A DNA stretch of 64,000 nt from Pseudomonas capsici (GCF_017165765.1 NZ_JAFGZD010000007.1:124001-188000), one strand, 5' to 3'. Positions 10,904-22,200 are shown, counted from the first letter of the stretch. The notes: a model not told the origin generated them from the sequence alone. Program-made: numbers and translations.

Positions 10904-12826
10904 ATGAATAGCTGGTTTGCCAACATCAGCGTAAATATGAAACTGGCCCTTGGGTTCGGTCTGGTACTTGTTTTTACTGCCATTCTTGCCTTGACGGGCT
11001 GGACCAGTCTCAGCGGACTGATCGCTCGTAGCAACTGGATGAGCGACATCACCTCGCTCAATTCCCAGCTGACCAAACTGCGGGTGACGCGCCTGCAATA
11101 TATGGTTGCCAACGGTGACGAAAAGGTCGCCGAAACCGTTCAGGTTTCTCTCGACGGTTTCAAGAACTATCAAGAGAAGCTGCTCAAGAGCTTCAAGAGC
11201 CCGGAAAACGTCAGGTTGCTCGAAAAGCTGGGTGCCGTGATCAGCGACTATCAGAAATCCCTGAACAACATGCGTAATGGCTACAGAACCAGCACTGCCA
11301 TGCGTACGGAAATGGGCGTGCAGGCGGTCAAGGGTGCCAGCCTGATCGAGCAGATCCTGGCCGATGTCAAAAAGCTGGACCCTGCCGATGGAACCCGTTT
11401 CAGCCAGTATGAGAGCGTCATCAATACCAAGGAAGACATGATGCTGGTGCGCTATGAAGTCCGTGGCTATGCCGCTGACATCACGCCTGAAAACGAACAG
11501 AAAGCTGTCAATCAGCTGGACGATGCCATCAAGGGGCTGACTGCGCTCAAGGCTACTTTCAGCGACACCCACGGTGATGTTCTCAAGCAACTGGAAACCG
11601 CGCTGGGCAACTACCGTACGGCGCTTCAGGGCTTCAAGGCGGCCAATGCCGATATCGTCCAGGCCCGTAAGGAAATGACCGTACAAGGCCAGGATATCGT
11701 CAAGATCAGTGAAGACATGTATCAGCTTCAACTGGATCGTCGTGACCTGGAGAGTGCTCAGGCGCGCAACATGCAGATCGGCTGCACGGTGCTGGCGCTG
11801 TTGCTGGGTATTCTGGCTGCGGTGATCATCACTCGTCAGATCACCCGTCCTCTGCAGGAAACCATGGCTGTGGTAGACCGCATCGCTTCGGGCGACCTGT
11901 CGCAGACCATCGAGGTGACCCGTCGTGACGAACTGGGTGTGCTGCAACAGGGCATCCAGCGCATGGGCACGACCCTGCGCACCCTGATTACCGGGATTCG
12001 TGACGGTGTTGCCCAGATTGCCAGCGCTGCCGAAGAACTGTCGGCTGTGACCGAACAGACCAGCGCCGGGGTCAACAGCCAGAAAGTCGAGACCGACCAG
12101 GTGGCGACCGCCATGCATGAAATGTCGGCCACTGTTCAGGAAGTTGCCCGTAACGCAGAACAGGCTTCTCAGGCGGCCTCCAATGCCGACCGCGAAGCCC
12201 GCGACGGCGACAAGGTGGTGGGCGAGGCCATTGCGCAGATCGAGCGTCTGGCCACTGAAGTGGGTCGTTCGGCCGATGCCATGAGCGAACTGGAACAGGA
12301 AAGCGACAAGATCGGCAAGGTCATGGACGTGATCAAGGCCGTGGCCGAACAGACCAACCTGCTGGCGCTCAACGCGGCCATCGAGGCGGCGCGGGCCGGT
12401 GAAGCGGGCCGTGGTTTTGCGGTGGTGGCCGATGAGGTGCGTGGCCTTGCGCAACGTACCCAGCAGTCCACCGAGGAAATCGAGAATCTGGTGGCAGGTC
12501 TGCAGAATGGTACTCGCCAGGTATCGAGCATCATGCTCAGCAGTCGCGAACTGACCGCCAGCAGTGTTTCGCTCAGCCGCAAGGCCGGTGCGTCCCTGGG
12601 CAATATCACCCAGACCGTGTCCAACATTCAGGCCATGAACCAGCAGATCGCCGCTGCTGCCGAAGAGCAAAGTGCTGTGGCCGAGGAAATCAGCCGCAGC
12701 ATCATCAACGTGCGCGATGTTTCCGAACAGACCGCTTCGGCCAGTGAGGAAACCGCTGCTTCCAGCGTCGAACTGGCCCGCCTGGGTGGTCAGTTGCAGA
12801 TGATGGTCAGCCACTTCCGCGTCTGA
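10904..12826 (+). CDS. Chemoreceptor with HBM domain, McpS-like
   Basis: 640-residue chemoreceptor. [33 protein letters not shown] is nearly the N-terminus of P. putida McpS, which senses TCA-cycle acids through a helical bimodular (HBM) periplasmic domain. The HBM domain spans about residues 35-285, with the second membrane segment ([22 protein letters not shown]) near 290-310, then HAMP and a signalling domain with the tip [35 protein letters not shown]. There is no C-terminal CheR/CheB-tethering pentapeptide (ends SHFRV). The ligand is inferred from family only. It is preceded by a sigma-28-type promoter and followed by a strong terminator. Confidence 0.92.
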   Translation: MNSWFANISVNMKLALGFGLVLVFTAILALTGWTSLSGLIARSNWMSDITSLNSQLTKLRVTRLQYMVANGDEKVAETVQVSLDGFKNYQEKLLKSFKSPENVRLLEKLGAVISDYQKSLNNMRNGYRTSTAMRTEMGVQAVKGASLIEQILADVKKLDPADGTRFSQYESVINTKEDMMLVRYEVRGYAADITPENEQKAVNQLDDAIKGLTALKATFSDTHGDVLKQLETALGNYRTALQGFKAANADIVQARKEMTVQGQDIVKISEDMYQLQLDRRDLESAQARNMQIGCTVLALLLGILAAVIITRQITRPLQETMAVVDRIASGDLSQTIEVTRRDELGVLQQGIQRMGTTLRTLITGIRDGVAQIASAAEELSAVTEQTSAGVNSQKVETDQVATAMHEMSATVQEVARNAEQASQAASNADREARDGDKVVGEAIAQIERLATEVGRSADAMSELEQESDKIGKVMDVIKAVAEQTNLLALNAAIEAARAGEAGRGFAVVADEVRGLAQRTQQSTEEIENLVAGLQNGTRQVSSIMLSSRELTASSVSLSRKAGASLGNITQTVSNIQAMNQQIAAAAEEQSAVAEEISRSIINVRDVSEQTASASEETAASSVELARLGGQLQMMVSHFRV

Positions 12827-12845
12827 TAGCCCTTGCTTCACTCTT

Positions 12846-12875
12846 GAGCCCGGCCTTTGCCGGGCTCAGCTTTTT
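12846..12875 (+). terminator. Rho-independent terminator
   Basis: The 9-bp perfect stem GAGCCCGGC / GCCGGGCTC with a 4-nt loop is followed by AGCTTTTTC. It separates the two tandem chemoreceptor genes into independent transcripts. Confidence 0.88.
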
Positions 12876-13078
12876 CTGGCTCCGGCCTCTCTATCTCAAG
12901 CCTTTTCGCGCTCCTCTACGGGGAGGAGATTCGCCTATTTATTGATGGCCTTGAGCTATCCTTTCTGTTATTCATGTAATCATCTGTATCAATTTACTGA
13001 TTCGATCCAGCCCACTCACTGGACACCGGTAGCGGTTCAGAGCGCCCGGAAAAACGTTCAGGAAATCGAAGGAATGTC

Positions 13079-15001
13079 ATGAATACATGGTTTGCGAACA
13101 TCAGTGTGAAATTGAAACTGGCCCTGGGCTTTGGTGCTGTGCTCGTCCTGACGTGTCTCATGGCGCTGACGGGCTGGAATGGCCTGGGGAGTCTGATCGA
13201 GCGCAGCGACCGTGTTGCCGACATCATGGGGCTCAACGCCGACATGAGTGAGCTGCGCCTCAGACGCTTGCAATACGTGACCGAGAACGGCGATGAAAAG
13301 ATGGGGGATGTGGCCCAGGGCCTCCTGACCCATCTCAAGGAAAAGCAGAACTCACTGCAGGGGCTTTTTACCTATCCGGGTAACCAGGAAAAGCTTCAGG
13401 AGATGGGCAAGCTTACTGCCGACTACCAGCAGTCGTATGACCGGATGCGTGAGTCTTATCGCGCCGATGCGGCGTTGCGTAAAACCATGGGTGTCCACGC
13501 CGTCAAAGGCGCAGAAATCATCGGCAGGATCATCGATGACGTTCTGGCCATGTCGCCGGACGACGAGCGCCGCTTCGGGCGCTATCAGGCGATTCTCAAA
13601 GCCAAGGAAAACCTGGCCCTGATCCGCTATGAAGTGCGGGGCTATACCGGTAACCCCAACGAAACCACGGAAAAGAACGCCTACCGTCAGCTCGGGACGG
13701 CCCTGCAAGGCATGGCCCCCCTCAGGGCTGCTTTCAATGGCAGTTATGTCGAGGAGTTCAAGCAACTGGAAAGCGCCATCCTCAGCTACCGTCAGGCTGT
13801 GGATAACTTCAAGGCGGCGAACGAGGCGATCAGCACCGCTCGCAAGGAAAACACCGCACAAGGCGTGGCGATGGCCAAGGTCAGCGAAGCGCTGTATCAA
13901 CTCCAGGCGGTGCGGGGCGCTCAAGACAGTGAACATGCCCGTAACATGCAGATCGGTGGCACTGTACTGGCTCTGATTCTGGGCATTCTGGCGGCGCTGA
14001 TGATCACTCGTCAGATCACGGCACCCTTGCAGGACACGCTGGTTGAAGTGGAGCGTATTGCGTCGGGAGATCTGTCGCGCAACATTGCTGTGACACGCCG
14101 CGATGAGCTGGGTGTACTGCAACAGGGCGTGCAGCGCATGAGCACGACCCTGCGGGACCTGATTGTCGGGATTCGTGATGGCGTGACCCAGATCGCCAGC
14201 GCTGCCGAACAGCTGTCAGCCGTCACCGAGCAGACCAGCGCCGGGGTCAACAATCAGAAAGTCGAAACCGATCAGGTGGCCACGGCCATGAATGAAATGT
14301 CGGCCACCGTTCAGGAAGTGGCGCACAACGCCGAACAGGCTTCCCAGGCGGCATCGAGTGCCGATCGCGAAGCCCGCGATGGCGACAGGGTGGTGGGCGA
14401 GGCCATTGCGCAGATCGAGCGCCTGGCCTCGGAAGTGGGTCGTTCGGCTGAGGCGATGACCGAGCTTGAGCAGGAAAGCGACAAGATCGGCAAGGTCATG
14501 GACGTGATCAAGGCCGTTGCCGAGCAGACCAATCTTCTGGCCCTCAATGCGGCCATCGAAGCGGCGCGGGCCGGTGAAGCGGGTCGCGGTTTTGCGGTGG
14601 TGGCCGATGAGGTTCGTGGTCTGGCACAACGTACCCAGCAGTCTACCGAGGAAATCGAGAACCTGGTGGCAGGTCTGCAGAATGGCACCCGCCAGGTGTC
14701 CAGCATCATGCTTAACAGCCGCGAGCTGACGGCCAACAGCGTCACCCTCAGTCGCAAGGCCGGCGCGTCTCTGGGCAATATCACCCAGACCGTGTCCAAC
14801 ATTCAGGCCATGAACCAGCAGATTGCAGCGGCTGCCGAACAGCAGAATGCCGTGGCCGAGGAAATCACCCGCAGCATCATCAATGTGCGCGATGTGTCCG
14901 AGCAGACGGCTGCGGCCAGTGAGGAAACCGCTGCTTCCAGTGTCGAGCTGGCGCGTCTGGGCGTTCAGTTGCAGACGATGGTCAGCCGCTTCCGGGTCTG
15001 A
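13079..15001 (+). CDS. Second HBM-type chemoreceptor, tandem paralogue
   Basis: Also exactly 640 residues, with the same layout as its upstream neighbour: [19 protein letters not shown] start, HBM periplasmic domain (about 35-285), second membrane segment, HAMP and signalling domain. The signalling half is almost identical to the upstream gene even at the nucleotide level, with long identical stretches. The ligand-binding half has diverged: for example [20 protein letters not shown] is replaced by [20 protein letters not shown], and downstream helices differ more. This suggests a tandem duplication with changed ligand specificity. The leader lacks an obvious FliA -10. Confidence 0.92.
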   Translation: MNTWFANISVKLKLALGFGAVLVLTCLMALTGWNGLGSLIERSDRVADIMGLNADMSELRLRRLQYVTENGDEKMGDVAQGLLTHLKEKQNSLQGLFTYPGNQEKLQEMGKLTADYQQSYDRMRESYRADAALRKTMGVHAVKGAEIIGRIIDDVLAMSPDDERRFGRYQAILKAKENLALIRYEVRGYTGNPNETTEKNAYRQLGTALQGMAPLRAAFNGSYVEEFKQLESAILSYRQAVDNFKAANEAISTARKENTAQGVAMAKVSEALYQLQAVRGAQDSEHARNMQIGGTVLALILGILAALMITRQITAPLQDTLVEVERIASGDLSRNIAVTRRDELGVLQQGVQRMSTTLRDLIVGIRDGVTQIASAAEQLSAVTEQTSAGVNNQKVETDQVATAMNEMSATVQEVAHNAEQASQAASSADREARDGDRVVGEAIAQIERLASEVGRSAEAMTELEQESDKIGKVMDVIKAVAEQTNLLALNAAIEAARAGEAGRGFAVVADEVRGLAQRTQQSTEEIENLVAGLQNGTRQVSSIMLNSRELTANSVTLSRKAGASLGNITQTVSNIQAMNQQIAAAAEQQNAVAEEITRSIINVRDVSEQTAAASEETAASSVELARLGVQLQTMVSRFRV

Positions 15002-15008
15002 TTGACAG

Positions 15009-15040
15009 AGCCCCCGGAACCTCAGGGTTCCGGGGCTTTT
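15009..15040 (+). terminator. Rho-independent terminator
   Basis: A GC-rich stem (CCCCGGAACC / GGTTCCGGGG with a TCAG loop and one bulged C) is followed by CTTTT. It ends the tandem chemoreceptor gene and lies at the 3' end of the convergent AP2-like gene. Confidence 0.85.
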
Positions 15041-15665
15041 ATGTGAGCCGGTTGATTGCCTCTATGTACTGGGTGACGGCTATCTGGTCGGCCTTGCGCT
15101 TTCCGGCCTCAAGAAAGGCCTGGAACTTCTCGCTTTCAAATAACTGATCGACTTCCTGGCGAATCTTTTTCTGCGCGGAATAAGGTATCGCTGCAACGCC
15201 CTCTTCCACCTCATAGGCATTTTCCAGCACTTCGACCAGTTTGGAGCGAAGTTTCCCCATGCCCCGGCCACTGGCGACCCGTTTGTAAGTGGACAGGAAA
15301 AAGGTTTCGCCACGACCAGGTCCCTTTTTCGGAACATAGGCAACGGCACACAGGCCGGCACCGCTTCTCTTGCGCCAATGCGCCGTGGCGCTTTCGCTCA
15401 GTTGCAGGACGTCATCCCGCATCCAGGCATGGCCACTGTGGATCAGATGAATGATTGCAGCATTCAGTGCGCGCTGTGTTCCACCAAATCGCAAATCGGT
15501 GAAGCGTGCCGAGACCAGTATCTTTTTATTTTTCAGGACGCGAACGATCCAGACTCGACCTCGTGTTTCACGAGTGATACCGCGAGGAACGCTATAGGTC
15601 ACATCATCGACAATCTTGTCGTAACACCTGAGTCCTGAAATATCGATTTCAGCGGGTGTATTCAT
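15039..15665 (-). CDS. AP2/ERF-like DNA-binding protein (putative)
   Basis: 208 residues starting MNTPAEIDISGLRCYDK; a 23-residue in-frame extension to 15734 is less likely. Residues about 25-75 (RGITRETRGRVWIVRV, then KILVSARFTDLRFGGTQRALNAAI) have the beta-strand/helix pattern of an AP2 domain: W-V-R strand, Phe-Asp-like turn, Ala-rich helix. Pseudomonas proteins of this kind have been annotated as AP2/ERF-type factors. Residues about 95-208 are basic and helical with no recognised domain. The gene is alone on its strand between chemoreceptors and the O-antigen-like genes. Function unknown; DNA binding is inferred. Confidence 0.6.
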   Translation of the reverse strand: MNTPAEIDISGLRCYDKIVDDVTYSVPRGITRETRGRVWIVRVLKNKKILVSARFTDLRFGGTQRALNAAIIHLIHSGHAWMRDDVLQLSESATAHWRKRSGAGLCAVAYVPKKGPGRGETFFLSTYKRVASGRGMGKLRSKLVEVLENAYEVEEGVAAIPYSAQKKIRQEVDQLFESEKFQAFLEAGKRKADQIAVTQYIEAINRLT

Positions 15666-15896
15666 GGGTGTGATCAGCTGTATCAGTGGGAAGTTAAAAA
15701 CCGAAAAGGAAATAAAATCATGCTCTAGTAACATCTCCGTTACTGTCAGTAAAGTTAACAGTGTTTCATCTTTCGGTTAATGGACACTGCACATTTCATC
15801 GAGCAGTCATTGATATGGAATTCTTCGGATTGCTGAACTTAACTGTAGCGCATCAGCCGTGTCCGATAACCTTTCTGCGACGCTCAGGCAAACTTC

Positions 15897-16895
15897 ATGA
15901 CGACTCACGATCTCATCACTCCCGTACTCAGGACAGCCGTCGTTATCCCCAGCTTCAAGGTAAAAGACCACATTCTGGATGTAATAACCGGCGTGGGTGA
16001 AAGCGTGAGCCGGATTTATGTCGTGGACGATTGTTGCCCCCAGGGCTCTGGCCATGAAGTCGAAAAGCACTGTGCGGATCGACGGGTCAGGGTGATCTTC
16101 AACCCAGTCAATCTGGGCGTCGGAGGTACGGTCATGGTGGGATACGCCGCAGCCCTGGCCGACGGCATGGATATCATTGTCAAGGTGGACGGCGACGGGC
16201 AGATGGACCCGGCGTTGATTCCCTCCTTCATCGCGCCGATACAGAGTGGCGAAGCGGACTATACCAAGGGTAACCGCTTCTTCAATCTTGAAGAAATAAC
16301 CCGTATGCCCGGCTTGCGTATTTTTGGTAATACCACGCTTTCCCTGATGAACAAACTCTCGTCGGGATATTGGGATCTTTTCGACCCGACCAATGGGTAT
16401 ACGGCTATTCACAGCGATGTTGTCCGGCACTTGCCGATGAACAAGATCAGCCCGCGTTATTTCTTCGAAACCGATATGTTGTTTCGTCTCGGCACTCTGC
16501 GTGCCGTGGTGTTGGATATTCCGATGAATGCCCGGTATGGCGATGAAGTCAGTAATCTCAAAGTGTCTGCGATTCTGGGCGAGTTCATTGGCAAACACCT
16601 TCGCAATATGTTCAAGCGCCTGTTCTACAACTACTACTTGCGCGACATGTCACTGGCGTCCTTTGAACTGCCCCTTGGCGTGCTTCTGCTGACATTCGGT
16701 ACTTTCTTCGGGATGTTTCATTGGGGGCTTTCTCTGCGCACCGGTATTGCAACATCGCCCGGAACGGTCATGTTATCGGCGCTGCCCATACTGGTCGGCA
16801 TCCAGTTCATCCTGGCCTTTGTCGGCTACGACATTCAGTCCGTCCCCAGACGTCCGATTCATTTGCAGAGAAGATTCCTTGGCCGGGAGCTCTAG
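15897..16895 (+). CDS. GT2 glycosyltransferase with C-terminal membrane helices (GtrB/DPM-like)
   Basis: 332 residues. The N-terminal GT-A fold of family GT2 shows VVIPSFKVKDHI, the nucleotide-binding VVDDCCPQGSG and the DxD-type metal motif KVDGDGQMDP. Two hydrophobic segments near the C-terminus (about 255-275 and 285-310) make it resemble polyprenyl-phosphate sugar transferases (GtrB, ArnC, dolichol-phosphate mannosyltransferase). The likely role is loading a sugar from a nucleotide donor onto undecaprenyl phosphate at the inner face of the inner membrane. It is first of three tightly packed genes (1-bp and 19-bp gaps). Confidence 0.85.
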   Translation: MTTHDLITPVLRTAVVIPSFKVKDHILDVITGVGESVSRIYVVDDCCPQGSGHEVEKHCADRRVRVIFNPVNLGVGGTVMVGYAAALADGMDIIVKVDGDGQMDPALIPSFIAPIQSGEADYTKGNRFFNLEEITRMPGLRIFGNTTLSLMNKLSSGYWDLFDPTNGYTAIHSDVVRHLPMNKISPRYFFETDMLFRLGTLRAVVLDIPMNARYGDEVSNLKVSAILGEFIGKHLRNMFKRLFYNYYLRDMSLASFELPLGVLLLTFGTFFGMFHWGLSLRTGIATSPGTVMLSALPILVGIQFILAFVGYDIQSVPRRPIHLQRRFLGREL

Positions 16896-16896
16896 C

Positions 16897-17238
16897 ATGG
16901 CGGTTTATATCGCTGCGCTGGCCTGCGTGCTGGGTATCTCCATCGGTCAGGTGCTGTTCAAGATGACGGCTCAGACTTTCCGTCAGAGCGGCGATTTGCT
17001 CGATCCGGTCATGCTCGGCTGGTTTTTTCTGTCGCTGTTCCTGTATGGCGTCACCACCATTGCCTGGATCTGGGTGCTGCACAAAGCCGAGCTGGGCAGG
17101 ATCTATCCGCTGATGGCTCTGGCATTCGTGATTGTGCCGATTGCCAGCCACTTCATATTCGGTGAGCGGTTTCACATTCAGTATTTCATCGGCGTGGCGA
17201 TCATCATGAGCGGCATCGTGATCACGGTCAGTTCATGA
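16897..17238 (+). CDS. Small four-helix SMR/EamA-like flippase subunit (ArnE/F- or GtrA-like role)
   Basis: 113 residues and almost entirely hydrophobic, with four predicted membrane helices. The pattern resembles small multidrug resistance/EamA proteins such as ArnE and ArnF (GQVLFKMTAQTF near residue 18, WVLHKAELGRIYPLMALAFVIVPIASHFIFGE). In Arn and Gtr systems such small proteins flip undecaprenyl-phosphate-linked sugar across the inner membrane. The ATG comes one base after the stop of the GT2 gene, so translation is coupled. The longer in-frame start at 16747 lies inside the GT2 gene and is rejected. Confidence 0.8.
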   Translation: MAVYIAALACVLGISIGQVLFKMTAQTFRQSGDLLDPVMLGWFFLSLFLYGVTTIAWIWVLHKAELGRIYPLMALAFVIVPIASHFIFGERFHIQYFIGVAIIMSGIVITVSS

Positions 17239-17257
17239 ATAGCGGGAGCTGAAGACA

Positions 17258-19264
17258 ATGAACCTTGCGCTGATCAAACTCATCATTGTGGTGGCCATAC
17301 TCGGGCTTTCACTCTGTTTCATCAGGACGGAGTGGCTCAGACGCAGCCTCAAGGCCCGATTGAAAATCGACCTGCGGGAGACCACGCTATTCAGTGGCTG
17401 CGTACTGATCGTTTTCATGCTGTTCACGGCATTGGGGTTGACCGGCTCTTCCCTTGATCAAGGTGTGCGGCAGTCGGCTTTCATCGAGTCGGACATGACG
17501 CGGATCTGGGGGTACGAGCAGCCGATACGCAGCGATGAGTGGCTGGTGCTCACGCCCATGGCCATTGCCCAGTATCAACATGCTCCCCGCTTTCCGGTGG
17601 TCAATGACCGGCTCGGACTCGATGGGCAGAACATGCTGGTGACGGGGATGACAGGCCTGCCGGTGGCCCATGTGTCGTCCCTGGCCAAACCGGCGACCTG
17701 GGGGTTCTTTGTCTTCGATCTCAGAAGGGCGCTGGCCTGGTACTGGTGGTTTCCGGTGTTTGGCTGTTTCCTGGCCCTTGCCCATGTCCTGCATGCCCTT
17801 TCGCCCGGTCACTGGCGCCAGAGCTTTCTGTTCAGCCTGCTGTTCGTCTCCGCGCCCTATGTAGTGGCCTGGTCGTTCTGGCCGGCCTATGCAGTTTTCT
17901 TCCCTTGTGTTGCCTTGCTCTGCCTGCTGAGGATTCTCCAGCCGCGAAAACTCTGGACACGGGTTCCACTGGGCCTTCTGGCTGGAGTGGCCATCGCCGG
18001 TTTCGTCCTGCTGCTGTATCCGCCCTGGCAGGTAACGGTGGGGTACGTGTTCATTGCCATGATCATCGGCATCGTCATACGCGACCGACTGTACAAGACC
18101 CTCAACCTTGAATCGGTATTGGCCCTGGTGCTGGCCTTGGCGGTGGCGAGTTTCCTTCTGGGAAGCTGGTGGCTGAGCGCACGCGAAGCCATCGAGGCCA
18201 TGATGCACACCGTCTATCCGGGCCAGAGAAACCTCGAAACGGGAGGTCATGTCACCTGGCAGTGGCTGCTCAAGGGCTATACCAATATCACGACCTTGCA
18301 ATACCGAGAGTCGCCGCCGATCAATCAGAGCGAGATGGCTTCTTTCCACTACTTTTTCCTGCCTCTGGCCGCGCTTTTCATCCTGAGGGCCTGGCAACGC
18401 TCCCTGACGGCTCTGGAAGTCGCCCTGGCAATCATGATCGGTTTCATCCTGCTCTACATGCTGGCGGGCATCGGGCGAATCATGTCGACCTATTCGCTGT
18501 GGTCATATGTGCCTGGCAAAAGAGCCGATATTGCGTTGGGGCTGGCTTGCCTGATACTGACTCACCTGATGATCCGCCCGGCCCGGAAACACGTTTCCAC
18601 TCGCGATAACATGGCTATCGCCATGTTCGGCCTGGCGCTGCTCTGGGCTGGCGTGGTGTATGTCGCCCTTCGCCGATTCGATGAGCCGCTGCTGTCGGGT
18701 GCGCATGCGCCGATTCTCATCGGCCTGATATTCGTGGTCATTGCCTGCGGTTATTTCCTTCTGAGAGGGCAGCAATATGCATTCCTCGGGCTGGCTCTGG
18801 GGCTGACGCTGGCGTCCACTGCAGCGTTCAATCCCCTTTCGATCGCTCCCCTCTACCTCAAGAGCCCGCCTATCCAGACTCCGATTCTCACCCTGGCTTC
18901 GCAGATACCGGCGATGTTTCTGTTCGCCTCGGGACGTCAGGTGGTCAATGGTGTTTTCTATTACCCCCAGACCCGCCTGTGGCAACAGCTGGACCCCGCC
19001 GGTCGGGACGTGGCGCTCTACAACCGTTATCAGCACCTCATATTCACCGGCCGGCCAGATGTTCGGGATGTGCAGATCACCTCGCCTCACCTGGACGTGA
19101 TCAATGTCTTGTTCAACCAGCAGCATCTGGATTTCAATCGCACGGGGGCAGGCCTGATCATCGCACCCGAAAGCGAGCAGGCCGTGCTGGATCAGAACCC
19201 CACGCTGTCGTTCGAGCGTACGGAAAAAGGCTGGTCGTGGTTTCTGGTAAAGGCGCGGCCCTGA
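17258..19264 (+). CDS. Large polytopic membrane protein, probable GT-C type glycosyltransferase
   Basis: 668 residues with roughly a dozen hydrophobic segments and a first large loop rich in charged/aromatic residues (SDMTRIWGYEQPIRSDEWLVLTPM, about residues 75-100), as in GT-C enzymes where the catalytic acid lies in the first periplasmic loop. A soluble C-terminal part (about 570-668) follows the last helix. I do not recognise a named family; the GT-C role comes from topology and from the genes before it. By analogy with Gtr systems it would move the lipid-linked sugar onto O-polysaccharide in the periplasm. GGAGCTGAAG precedes the ATG. Convergent with the long multidomain gene, 6 bp between stops. 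Confidence 0.65.
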   Translation: MNLALIKLIIVVAILGLSLCFIRTEWLRRSLKARLKIDLRETTLFSGCVLIVFMLFTALGLTGSSLDQGVRQSAFIESDMTRIWGYEQPIRSDEWLVLTPMAIAQYQHAPRFPVVNDRLGLDGQNMLVTGMTGLPVAHVSSLAKPATWGFFVFDLRRALAWYWWFPVFGCFLALAHVLHALSPGHWRQSFLFSLLFVSAPYVVAWSFWPAYAVFFPCVALLCLLRILQPRKLWTRVPLGLLAGVAIAGFVLLLYPPWQVTVGYVFIAMIIGIVIRDRLYKTLNLESVLALVLALAVASFLLGSWWLSAREAIEAMMHTVYPGQRNLETGGHVTWQWLLKGYTNITTLQYRESPPINQSEMASFHYFFLPLAALFILRAWQRSLTALEVALAIMIGFILLYMLAGIGRIMSTYSLWSYVPGKRADIALGLACLILTHLMIRPARKHVSTRDNMAIAMFGLALLWAGVVYVALRRFDEPLLSGAHAPILIGLIFVVIACGYFLLRGQQYAFLGLALGLTLASTAAFNPLSIAPLYLKSPPIQTPILTLASQIPAMFLFASGRQVVNGVFYYPQTRLWQQLDPAGRDVALYNRYQHLIFTGRPDVRDVQITSPHLDVINVLFNQQHLDFNRTGAGLIIAPESEQAVLDQNPTLSFERTEKGWSWFLVKARP

Positions 19265-19270
19265 TACGTA

Positions 19271-22200
19271 TCACTCTTCCAGACGTGGCGGCCAGGCCAG
19301 GCCGAAGTCCAGTTGTTCCAGGGTCAGGTTCGGGTTGTAGGCCGGATCGGTCTCTATATCCGGCCAGCGTGTGTGCATGTAAGCCACTTCCCGGTTGAAT
19401 CTCTCCTGCTTCTGCGGGGAATCTTCAAAGCCGCGGGTTGCCGATTCGTGATGGTAAAGCTCGGCAAAAGGAGTCCACAGATTCACGTACCCGGCCTCTT
19501 TGACCCGCAGGCAGAAATCGACATCGTTGAAGGCGACCTTCAGGTTCGTTTCATCGAGGCCGTTGACCTGCTCGAAGATGGATTTGCGAATAACCAGGCA
19601 GGCCGCCGTGACCGCCGAAAACTCCTGAATCAATACGGCACGCCCGAAATAACCATGTTCACCTCTGGGCAGGAATTTATGCGAGTGATTGGCGATGCCG
19701 CCAATGCCCAGAATGACGCCGCCATGCTGCAGCCGTTCATCGGGAAACCATAACCGCGCACCCACTGCACCGACCTCCGGCTGTATGGCCAGGGCGACCA
19801 TTTCATCCAGCCATTCGGGGCTGATGACTTCGATATCGTTATTGATCAGACCGACCAGCTCGCCACGCGCCAGCCTGACGGCCCGGTTGTTCAGCGCTGA
19901 ATAGTTGAAGGGGCCGTCATCCCTGAGCACTGTAATGTTCGGCTGTTCGCTGATGTGCTCGAAATAAGCCAGGGATTCGCTGTCGTCGGAGCCGTTGTCG
20001 ACCACGATGATTTCATACGGGCCGTAGTGGGTCAGGCTCTGAATGCTGTCGATGCACTGTTTGACCAGTGAGCCTGCGTTGCGGGTCGGAATGATCAGGC
20101 TGACCAGAGGGTTGTGCTGCGGCAACCGGTAATGCACGCGATACATGCCTATCGGCAGCAATTCGGTCCAGCCTGTGCGGCCGGTGCGTTGCAAGTGTTC
20201 GTCCAGGGCTTTTACAGCGGCCTGAGCGGCATAGGGCTTTTCGTCGGTCGCCATCGCGGTGCTGCCGGCATGAATGCGCCAGTGATAGAGCACGCGAGGG
20301 ATATGAACGATCTGTTCGCGGGACAACCTTTCGCAGCAGCGCAAGGCCAGGTCGTAATCCTGCGAGCCCTCGAACTTCACCCGGAAGCGACCCACCTCTT
20401 CGACCAGATCGCGACGATACACGCCAAGGTGAGAAATCATGTTCTGCGAGCGGAACAGAAACTCGTTCCAGTCGGGTTTGAAGTAAGGCGCACTGCGTTG
20501 TCCCTTGCGGTCGATCTTGTCTTCGTCCGAGTAAAGGATGCCGACATCCGGGTGCTCGATGATTTTGCGGGCCACCCAGTACAGTGCGTGCTCGGGCAGC
20601 AGATCATCGTTGTCCATCAATGCGATGTATTGCCCCAGGGCGATATCGAGAGCCGAATTGCTGGCTTCTGAAATATGCCCGTTGGTGCTGCGCAATATGA
20701 CCTTGATCCTGGGGTTCTGCTGTTCTGCCTGCTTGAGAAACTCCTGCACTGCAGGGTTACTGGAAGCGTCGTCGGCAATGCACAGTTCCCAGTGGGGATA
20801 TAACTGGTTTCTGATGCTGTCGAGGGCTTCGCGCAACAGATCCAGCGGCGGATCGAAGACCGGCATGATGACCGAAATCAGTGGCGGATTTTCCCAGGTG
20901 CCGATGTGTCGGGCGATTTCCCGGCGATCATCGTCATCGAGTGTGTCGTATTGTCTGATCCAGGCTGCATAGTCACGGCGGTCCGGTGTCGGCTCGATCT
21001 CAGCCTTTTCAGGCCCTGGCTCCGTGTCATTCAGGAACCAGCGCATCCGCGCCAGCAACCCCGGCAGGCCATGTTCCTGCAAGACGTGGGCAGCCCGACT
21101 GGCGCTTTTCTTGAAACCGCCGCCCCGCTGCACCAGTGCCGACACGTGCCTGGAAAGCTGTGCCAGGCGACGGGCCGCGATGATCGAGTGGCGCAGCGGC
21201 GCAGCCAGCCTGCGGCTATAGGAGCCTTCCAGCTCGCGGATTCGCAGGTTCAAGGTGTGGATGCGGGTGTCTTTTTCAATCTGTTGATTGAGCAGTGCGC
21301 TTTCCAGACCCGCGATGAGTGCTTCGCGGCCATTGGTCAGGTGCGCATGGTCATTGAGCAGGCGTTCGACGGCCTGCACGGTATGTTGTTTGCCATCGGA
21401 GACATTCTGCTGGAGCAGATAGGTGGTGCTTTCCAGTTCATTGATGCGCAGGGCCAGGCTCTGCATCTGCTCATGCAGGGGCTCGAAGGCTGTTCGCAGC
21501 GACGACTCCTGTTGAACGGCCCAGTTGCGATTCTGGTTGATGCGTCTGGCGATCACTTCGTCGGTATAGAGCACCAGATCCAGCCTCAGGATCAGTGCTC
21601 GCAGGTCGGTCAGTTGCGACAGATCTACCGGCAGTTCCAGATAGGGATCATCGTCCAGACAGACAAACAGTACGGACAAGCCCGACCTTTCGATTTCCAT
21701 GAGGCCTGAAACCGAAGGCAGTGAGGCGACATCGCCATCCCAGGACCAGATTTCGGTGCGTGCCTTGAGGATTCGCACGTTATCCACAGAGAAGGAAATA
21801 TGGCGATCCACAGGATCAAGCCTGAGTCTCTTGGGGTGTGCTTTCAGGTTTTTCAGAGAGAACTGCAATTGTTGATGGCCGGGAAGAACCTCGATCTCCA
21901 GGGCGTAATCTTCCCGGAAGTTACCGGCTTCATCGCTGTAATACAGCTTGGCCAGAACCCGGGATTGCTCAGGCGCAGCCCGTGGGTTGATGATCTGCTC
22001 AGGTTCCCATTTGAGGAAGTGATCGGCGCGTATACCGGTTACAAAAGCCTGGAACTCCGCTTCTTTTTCGATGAAGGCTTCCAGCTCCTGCTGCGTCATT
22101 TCCAGGCCGACATGACGCAGGCTGTGAATGATGAACTGACGTCGGGTCAGCGGCACGACGCCCGGGCAGAACGGCATGGCACTGGCGATCAGCAGCAACA

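Noticed and set aside
10844..12841. Minus-strand open frame of 665 codons opposite the McpS-like gene
   Set aside because: Shadow of a certain chemoreceptor gene; the protein is His/Gly/Gln-rich low-quality sequence without domain signatures.
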